Positions 56,285 through 64,000 of a stretch of 64,000 bases of DNA are shown here, piece by piece. Source of the stretch: Zygnema cylindricum. Its lineage: Eukaryota > Streptophyta > Zygnematophyceae > Zygnematales > Zygnemataceae. The notes below the pieces were generated by a model that did not search any database, was not told the origin of the DNA, and was given only the letters and a program-made list of their open reading frames with translations. How positions within the stretch are numbered: position 1 is the first letter of the stretch; every line of letters begins with the position of its first letter. The position numbers and the translations under genes were made by a program. Location: assembly GCA_037447655.1 (NCBI GenBank), contig JBBHKE010000807.1, positions 62,001 through 126,000 of the forward strand. Direction: 5' to 3'.

Positions 56285-56680
56285 AACCTTGAGTGGGTCA
56301 AGGGGAAGGGAGGAGGGAGGGAGGGGGGACCTAAATGTCGGGGAGGAGGGAGGGAGAGGAGAGAGGGGAGGGGAAGGGAGGATCGGCGTAGCCAATGGCG
56401 TTGCCGGATCCGGTGCAAAAGATCAGATCGAAGGAAGAGGGAGGGAGGCGAATCAGATCAGCTGGGCGGGGGATCGATCAGTGCCGATCGTCATCAAGGA
56501 AGAAGGCGTGGTGAGGAGAGAGAGAAGTGAATCGAGGAGGTAAATGGGGAATTAAGTGGGATGGAGAGAGAGGGATAGTGTAGGAGACGGAGGGGGAGGG
56601 GGCGATAGGGGGAGGCGATATCAGGAGAGGGTGATGGGAATATGGGGGCGATGTGGAGAGGTAGGGTGAAACGTGGGCAG
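56285..56680. repeat. GA-rich tract
   Basis: GGGAGGGAGG-type purine runs on the plus strand, interrupted by a mixed stretch at about 56.39-56.52 kb. No credible gene. Confidence 0.8.
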
Positions 56681-58645
56681 TGTTGAACTAGAAACACTAT
56701 TTCATGACTCTTCATGGATGCAAAGATTCAGTGCTTCTCAAACTTTTTGATTTTTCTTTTTTTTCTGTTTTTAAGTTTCTATCTCTAATGCGAGTCTCTT
56801 TTTCAGACCACTTTTCCACCCGCCTCGTTGTCGATGTTTTTGGCGACGTTCCTCGTCAATTTCCACCTTTAGTTGCTATTTTGAAGACTAGCACCGAGGT
56901 GCGCTATGCACCCCGGCCCCGAAGATCTGAAGGGGGGGCCGCGGCGCTTACGCCGGGTCACACCCTCCAAAAACCAGTCCTGTGCTTTTTCTTGCTCTCC
57001 TTTTAAGCCCCCCCCCCTTTGGGCCCGGTGCTACCACGTGCGTCCGCCGGAGGCCGCGCCAGGGGGAGGCAGAGAAGCACGGACTACGTCGTCACTGCGC
57101 CACGCGCCCTATAAAGAGGAGGCACGTTGTAAACCCTCAAAAGCACTTGAAAAGCCCTGAAAAACCCTTAAAAAACCTTAAAAGGAGATCCAAAAGTGCG
57201 AAGCATATCAGCCACATCTATTTGGAGAAAAGCGCAGGTATAACCTTCGGGGCCAAAAAAGCGAGCACCTCCCGGGAGGGGGGAGGGGGGGGGGGGGAAG
57301 CCGTAGGCCAGTATTGCAAACTTTATGGGGCCGGCTACGCCCTCCCTTCACCGCGCTCGGCGCCTCCACTGGCGCGGCCTGCAGCAAATGCACATGCACG
57401 TTATTTTGTATTTTTCTGATTACCTACTTCCTTGTTTAATGTGTGCCGTTTTGAAAAACCCCTAACAGAGTAATGTAGCAAGCTCGTCTCATTTGAGATA
57501 ACGGACTTCCAACATTTTGTTTTCATTTGATTTCGTTATTTTTTTTTTGTTTTTTTATCTCTAAATGTATAGAAGATTTGTGTCTCCGTGGTTGGAGTTA
57601 CAAATGTAAATCTGATTAGCTGCCGTCAAAAAAATAGTTTGGTTGTGAGTTTACGTGTACGTTTCCATTGTGCCGAATACCGCATTCAAAAGTTATTCAT
57701 CACATTGTACTTTCTCTGGCAACATCACAAACATCCTCAACATTATTGCTGATTCGTGTTTTTCACATACTATTCATTAGTTAGTAGCATTCGTAACTTG
57801 CCAAAACAAGTGTGAATTTTAGGGCACGAACACAGATCAAAAGAAGGGAAGTTCACGTCTCTCTGGATAATCTTACACATGCATACTCTTTTCCATGAAG
57901 TACAGAAAATTAGTAAAAAGACTAAAGAAAATTCTAGCAGCCTCCAGTAGTGAAAGCCTGGAAAAGCTTCACACAATATGGTAAAATCTGGCTTTTCATT
58001 GCCTGTTCAAATTTAAACCATCCAAACATTAGTCCTGCCGTCAAAGTGATTATCTGAATTCATCAAATTTCTGAAATACATCCTACAACATTACCAGTTA
58101 CTGAACAAGTAACTGATTAAACGTTCCCTCTTTGGGTCGTTGGTAAAAATATCTCTCTTTCTCCCTCTCTCTCTCTCTCCCACTCACAAGCTTTCTATGG
58201 CAATATGTACAACCGATCTCGGAAAATGATATTTGTCTTGTCTAAGTCTACTGACAAAGAGTAATTAAACTTGGTGCGTATACCGAAATTAAGACCTTAT
58301 ATACATCTCTTCACAAAAAGACAAAGGGAAAGAAGAAAAAAAACTTAATCATCGAAATATCTACTCTGATTCGATCCATGTATGTCGTGAATGTTTGAAG
58401 GGTTTCTCATCCCGTTTAGTCACTAAATCACTTAAAGGAATTCACTAAAGGAAAAACTAATATCACTAACTTCCTCTCCCTCTTTCCCTCCCTTTCCACT
58501 TCTGTCCCAAACTTAACAAATAGATCGAAGGCCGATTCAAGTAACACCCCTATTATCACCAAAATGTCCCATTCCTTAAGATACAAAATAAAAAATCTAA
58601 AAGCTTCCTCGTGACATACATTGGAATCAGAAAATCGGGTTCCTC
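56681..58645. other. Intergenic DNA 3' of the RabGAP gene
   Basis: A GC-rich patch at 56.90-57.37 kb, with C and G homopolymer runs and repeated GAAAAACCCTTAAAA units near 57.15 kb, has no recognisable product. The rest is AT-rich. The last few hundred bases should hold the 3' UTR of the RabGAP gene. Confidence 0.4.
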
Positions 58646-61600
58646 TCAAATAACCGGAGAAGTCGGGGGACGAGAAAGGGGAGAAACCGGATGAGGAGGA
58701 GGAGGGAGACAGGCGATTCCTCTCTCACCAGCATGTACACAAAGAGCCTCGGCGTCTCTCAATGTAGACTCCAGTTCAATATGGCCACTCAATTCATTTA
58801 TGAACTTTAACAGAGTGTCAAACTCCATCTACACACCAAAACTAGGCTTGATTTAGGCTTTGATTCAGGACCACAAAATAATACTTCCACTAAGAAAATT
58901 ACCGGGCACGTTCAAGCCTCATAACAAATGATTTTTGCAGAAACTTAATGCAAAATTTTGCGAACATTTTCAGAAACAAAAATAAGCGAAGAAAATGCAA
59001 ATCCAGGTGGGAAAATGGGGATTTTATGCCCAAAGGCTGGTAAATATATAAATGTAGAGTCTCCTCCGCAAAAAGCCCAGTAAAATTCACCAGGAAATTC
59101 CTAAGCTCGACAAACCTAAGGAAAAAAGAAGTCGGAAATTGCCCCCCAGTATACAATAATGAATGGGAAAAAAGTCAAAATCATTCTGTGTGAAGTTTAA
59201 AGAATTCATTTGACCAGTTTTTCCAGAATTAAGGGTAACCGTAATGGTAACCAGAATTCATACAAAAAGAAAAGGTATTACGTGAAAAGGAAATGTAGCG
59301 AGCCTCACCTGTTCATCGATAATTCTTCGCCTGTGACGCTTCAGAACAGCTACACATATATACAAATGGAAGTAGTCTGACAAATGTCGTGTCCACAATA
59401 CTTCCCAGAGTCGAAGCACATTGTCATAAGAAAATTCTCTGCGTATATTCACCAGAAAGTTTGCAATAGAATATAGGTTAACGAAAGTTAAACAGAAACC
59501 AACAACTTCGGTTAAAAATAAACTCTCCTTTTTATCACTCTCAAGCGACCTTCGAAACAATTCACTCCAGAAAACTGAACAGAAAAAAAAACGTAAATCA
59601 AACAAGACTTACCGTTTAAAGTGGATGAGGATCCAACGAAAGCAATAGAAAAAGTTGAGACAGTCACGAGATCGCAGGTAGTCGTACAACTGAGGGTCCA
59701 ACAATTGTACGAGCTGCAATCCACCAACCACAACCTCCATTCTTTAGATTAAAATTTGATTCGACAAACTACAAGACTGCATGACAAAAAAAACCAAGCT
59801 TTTACGATCCTACTTAGAACACCTTTTCTGATAGCCTCTGCAAGAAATATTCTAAAAGAAACAAACCGTGTGACCACCACCATAAAAAATATTTTATGAA
59901 GAGGCAAACAAGGTATACCTAAGAGAAGCTTCAAGAGGGCAAGGAAAATAAATCACCTTCCTCAGAGAAAGAAGCTGAGAGTGCATTCCATTCTGGTCAA
60001 GATGGAAATTGGAAGCCATACGCTCCATAAGGGCGGTAAAACACCAAAAAGCCTCTGCTTCATCTTTCATTATATACAGGATTGGAGATAACAAATCACT
60101 CATTCCCTGCAAAACAGAAATTACACACATTGTCTGTTACAAAGAATGCTCTGAAAGAGTTACCCAGACCTCCTAAACAAAGGGAGGAGACTTCTGTAAA
60201 AGCTCTAACATAGAAGATCTTTTACATGGTTAAGCGATCGACACAGGAATGCAACAAGAGTGTAAGCTTTAAGTTTCAAATAAGTTTGCAGAAGGGATCA
60301 GAAAAGGACGAATTCTATCATGCTGACCTGGCAGTAACCGAGGTCAAAGTTGTAGAAGGAATATGTGATGAGAATGGAACGGAGCAGGTCAACATTGGGG
60401 TTGTCATCTTCGGCATAAAATGGATGCATTCGGTCCGTGCGAACCTACGGCCCCAAAGTCCAACAATCTTGCATCAATATAAAGAAAAAAAAAAAAAGTA
60501 CAAAAGTACAGAAGTATGCCAACCACCATCGGCAATTCATTGAAACAGCTCTCACAACTACTATCCAGGCTCTTCAAACTCCCTCAGCTGCAATCAAGCA
60601 GAGAAAACCTTCAAAGACTTTTGGAAGATTTTGAGAAAAAGAATTAGGAACTCTCCTAGTCAGTTTGTCCGTCACCTAAGAGCACTATGGGCCAATCACT
60701 CCTTATCCACTTGAACTGCATGAGGCAATGCCAGCTCACCACATCTTTATCTACACGGCTCCGTCTTTCTCGATATTTCCCGAACCTCTTCGCCTGTTCA
60801 TTCGATACCGTCTGACCAGAGCCCATTCCACCCAATCAGTGCAAATTCACAAACTAACCCAAACCTACATTTGCGATTAACCTCATGTTCCCCTCTTCAG
60901 ACTTGGAAAACACAAACTAATTCCATTTATTTTCCTTCAAGTCGCCAAAAAAACCCAGTCTGAATTCGCTCTACATACCTATTGGTTTAACCCAATGCAT
61001 TTCCCTTCATCTTGCCCATGCTAACCAACCAGTTGGCAACCAAATTTGTCCAATAGAAACATGTTTGTAGAGTCAAAAGAACGTTTCTATTTAGTCGGGT
61101 TTTCACCCCACGATTTTATCCTGTTAGGAATGTGCTACCAGATGCCAAAGAATGCCTCTAAAACGCGATTCTGATTAATATGTTAAAGCCAATTGATACT
61201 CATTCACAGCTATTGCTTTCGGATCAGATTTCCAAGAAGACAAAAAATCCCCCGCATTAACACATTGATAGTACGAGTAAATTGTAATCTAGACTAAGAC
61301 AAACCCAGAGTTTTGAAATAGTGTGAACTTAAAAATACTAATAAGCCTTGAGTGGCTCAATCCAAATGCAAAATTAGATTTCCTCCCTGTCTTACGGACT
61401 GAAAAATTGGAATAGCAGAAGGGGTTAAACGGCAAAATCCCACCTGCCATTGTGCTTTGAGTGTCTCATACTCCTCTGCCTTTTGCAGAGCCACAGCCTC
61501 ACGTTCCACTCTTGTGGAGGTAAAAGACTGATAACCGAGCAATATCTTCCACAACTGCAAAAAAAAATACCAGTTTTGAAACTCTTAGCTGCGTGGTGGA

Positions 61601-64000
61601 AGTGAAAAGGGGCAATAGAGAAAAATCTGAAGACGCTTGACAGTTTCCCTCGATTTGACATATGTATTAATAAGACACTTGTCACACAAATGTGAATAAC
61701 TCTTCAGGGGGTAATTTTGTATAACAATGGAGGAGTCAAAAATAAACACAATACACAAATTTCTCTTTCAGAAAACGCGAAAAAAGATAAGAAAACATCA
61801 GCCATTACTTACCTCTTTGCGAAGAGAAGGTTCACAACCTCCATGGAAAATGCGGCGTTTCAGCGACTTAGGATCCACCACACGACCTTCTTTATCCAGA
61901 AATGTTGCCCACTGCGGATACAAAACAGAAAAAAAAAACCTGTTACCAAGACTTCAACTGCATCGACAACATCCTGAATTTCTTATGCAGAAAGCCTTGA
62001 GGCCAACCAAGGACATTAAAAATTAAAAGTAGCCGATTCACTATCATGCATTCGCAATTCAGACACCAGAATTAAGCAGGTCTTGCCGGGGAGGAGCAAG
62101 GACTTTGGGATTCAAACTTGCCCAACTGTACACAGTGAATCGCTATTCAGAGCACTAATTCTGTCCCACTTATTTTTTGCCCTCTGAACACAAAATAGCA
62201 TTATTAGTACTAATTATTTTTGCTTAATGCTTTTTCACAACCGTTCGCGTCCTCAAATACAATTATATTGCTCAATGCTAATAGCGATTCACAGTGTACT
62301 TTAGGAATACTATTTCATGGAAACCGTTAAGGGCACTGACCTCTTCAAACCCTAATGGGGGTGGACGTGCACGAGCCCACACCAAAGCTGGAGATTCTTG
62401 CTGCATACCCATTTCCCAAAAGTAAGTCAGCAAAAAAGCAAAAGCTCTAAATTAAATTTCACCAAATGACAAAGTAAATGTTAAACGAAGTCCCCAACAA
62501 AAACCAGCTTATACATTTGAAATATAGGTGAAAGACATTGTGAGCCCAAGGACATGGCTGCTTAAAATGCACTGCAAAAACATCGTTTGATGGTCGTAGA
62601 AGCTGTTCCTTCTGTGCTACACTTTCAGCAGTCCAGCTCATTTATTATTTCTTCTGCTCAGTAGAAAGTTTGAGGATGTGAAACATTTGCCACTTACCTG
62701 AACCCCGTCAACAAGCTCGAATGATCCCACTCCTGTTGATGCCTCATCATCCCTCGTCTGCTACATGGAGCAACAAAAATCGGACCATAAGTACACCGCC
62801 CAACGCTATTAGAGTTAGTGAATTGTAAGCAAAAACTTTATTAGAACTAACTACACCAGATTATGTTTAAGCGCGCCGCCTGTTATGGACCACTTAACCA
62901 AATAGTGCTATTCACAGTTATTTGAGATTTTGGGTCGAAAATCTCTCGAATTAGAGTGATTAACCCTAACAGCGATGGATAGTGTACTTCGTAAGGTGCC
63001 ACACAGCTCGAAAGAACCCTCAACATGTCTCATCAAGAACGTTTGTGACAGCAACAGTAATAGTAACGGTGATACTGTGATGTAATACTGTGGGTCTACA
63101 ACATAGACAAACCAAAAGCATCAAATAACCATCGACCATTTGCAACCTTCAAAACACACCTAAATGAGCACCAAAAGCGGATTCACTGGATAAAAAACAG
63201 TTGAATGCAATCACACATGATCCAATGACTGGCCAAACCAAGGCCGAAAAGAGAAGACATAACACACTCACGAAGAGCATAGTATGCAAAACACTCAATG
63301 AGAGGCTGGACAACAAGGAGAAGGAAAGAAAAAAAACTCACAGGAACCAATGCCTTGGATAAAGCGACACGCCTCCCTCCAACCCAAACCTGATCGGCCT
63401 GACTGGCTGCAACGACCGCCCCAAGAGGCAACACCATAGATTTACTTTGCCTTAATTGCAAATGATTTTCACCATTTTCCGCAGTATCGACTCTAGAGGT
63501 TGGTGGAGATGGTGGATCCAGAGGGTCCAGAGTGCCCAAAAGGAGACCTTCCCCTTGTGTCAGAAAATGACTGGTAGCCTCTCTGGCAATCTTCGTGACA
63601 AATGAAAACTTCTCGAGAATGCGAAGTGACAACTCGCGCCCCCCCTCTGATCGTTCCTGTGGTGCATTGTCGGGACCAGTCGAGACTCTTTTAGTTTGTT
63701 GATTTTCCAGTTGATCCTCTGGAAGCAAACTCCCCTTGTTTGACTTGAAATTGGAAATTTCTTGAAGAGGTACTGTGGGAGAAGGTGCCTCAGACAACTC
63801 ACAGAGAGAATCAACTGCGAGAGGAAGTGCAGGAGGTAGTGTCACCTCCATCAAATCCAACTCAGTTAAACTTTTCTGCAAGAAAAGACAAGAATGAGTA
63901 TACTCAGAAAATACCGAGGTGAAAAGTAAACCAGCCAATCCTTTTAGTCTCAATATCTTACTGACGGAAAAATCTATCACCTTGCAAGGTATAATTCAGC
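58646..64000 (-). CDS. GYP7/TBC1D15-like RabGAP, N-terminus outside window
   Basis: A Rab GTPase-activating protein of the TBC family. Eleven exons: 63342-63875, 62698-62757, 62341-62400, 61813-61911, 61444-61554, 60740-60811, 60328-60444, 59957-60106, 59613-59713, 59309-59438, 58646-58828 (538 aa, stop at 58646); a further exon probably ends at about 63983. The TBC domain opens with WATFLDKEGRVVDPKSLKRR and LWKILLGY. The catalytic Arg-finger motif is split over two exons as VDKDV plus VRTDR, and the Gln finger is LGYCQ plus GMSDLLSPILY. Then follow AFWCFTALMERM, CLNFFYCFRWILIHFKR, LRLWEVLWTRHLSDYFHLYI and FDTLLKFINELSG. The first exon shown has the LEKFSFVTKIAREATSHF segment that precedes the TBC domain in GYP7/TBC1D15 proteins. 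Both catalytic fingers are intact, so it should accelerate GTP hydrolysis on a Rab in membrane traffic. The Rab-binding N-terminal part is cut off. Confidence 0.93.
62129..62298. mobile_element. 170-bp MITE in a RabGAP intron
   Basis: Left end TACACAGTGAATCGCTATTC, right end inverted, AATAGCGATTCACAGTGTA, with TA at both ends. It lies in the intron between the exons at 61813-61911 and 62341-62400, about 42 bp from the second. Confidence 0.8.
62792..62986. mobile_element. 195-bp MITE in a RabGAP intron
   Basis: Left end TACACCGCCCAACGCTATTA, right end CAGCGATGGATAGTGTA. It lies in the intron between the exons at 62698-62757 and 63342-63875, only 34 bp upstream of the exon at 62757 in transcript direction. 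Confidence 0.8.

Noticed and set aside
56704-57419. Overlapping frames in the GC-rich patch at 56.9-57.4 kb
   Set aside because: Homopolymer runs and repeated GAAAAACCCTT units explain the open frames; no domain was recognised.
1-64000. tRNA, rRNA, CRISPR array or prokaryotic operon signals
   Set aside because: None was seen; the gene structure is intron-rich eukaryotic throughout.

Overview
The window looks like nuclear DNA of a streptophyte plant, either a charophyte-grade alga or a seedless land plant. The basis is a CHASE-domain (cytokinin-receptor type) histidine kinase pair, a two-repeat AP2 transcription factor and a GYP7-type RabGAP, all split by many short GT-AG introns. Between them lies AT-rich intergenic DNA full of small inverted-repeat elements. 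I cannot name the species. No organelle, bacterial or CRISPR features were seen.

Layout. 0.8-1.0 kb: the 3' end of a LINE-like element. 2.3-14.4 kb (minus): CHASE hybrid histidine kinase 1 (16 exons, 1196 aa). 14.8-18.1 kb: MITEs and a larger LINE-like remnant. 19.1-27.6 kb (minus): CHASE hybrid histidine kinase 2 (14 exons, 1074 aa). 28-39 kb: a gene-free block of nested MITEs, a long fold-back, a 62-bp tandem repeat and a degenerate minisatellite. 39.6-42.1 kb (plus): a decayed BCS1-like AAA ATPase. 43.1-43.7 kb: a Ty1/copia pol scrap next to a TBC-domain scrap. 44.3-51.0 kb (minus): an AP2-like transcription factor (10 exons found, start codon not found). 51-57 kb: simple-sequence tracts and more MITEs. 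58.6-64.0 kb (minus): a GYP7/TBC1D15-like RabGAP whose N-terminus lies beyond the window.

The main biological point is the tandem kinase pair. Both copies keep an intact-looking CHASE domain, two membrane segments and an ATP-binding domain. Kinase 2 keeps the phospho-accepting His but has Ala at the receiver's phospho-Asp position. Kinase 1 has Gln for the His, Asn for the receiver Asp and Thr for the conserved receiver Lys. Each reading frame can be joined from first to last exon with compatible splice phases, so these look like expressed, diverged receptors rather than simple pseudogenes. They may signal as a pair or through something other than their own receiver domains.

All exon coordinates were derived by hand from splice consensus, phase continuity, comparison of the two kinases with each other, and remembered family patterns. 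They were not checked by alignment software or RNA data.
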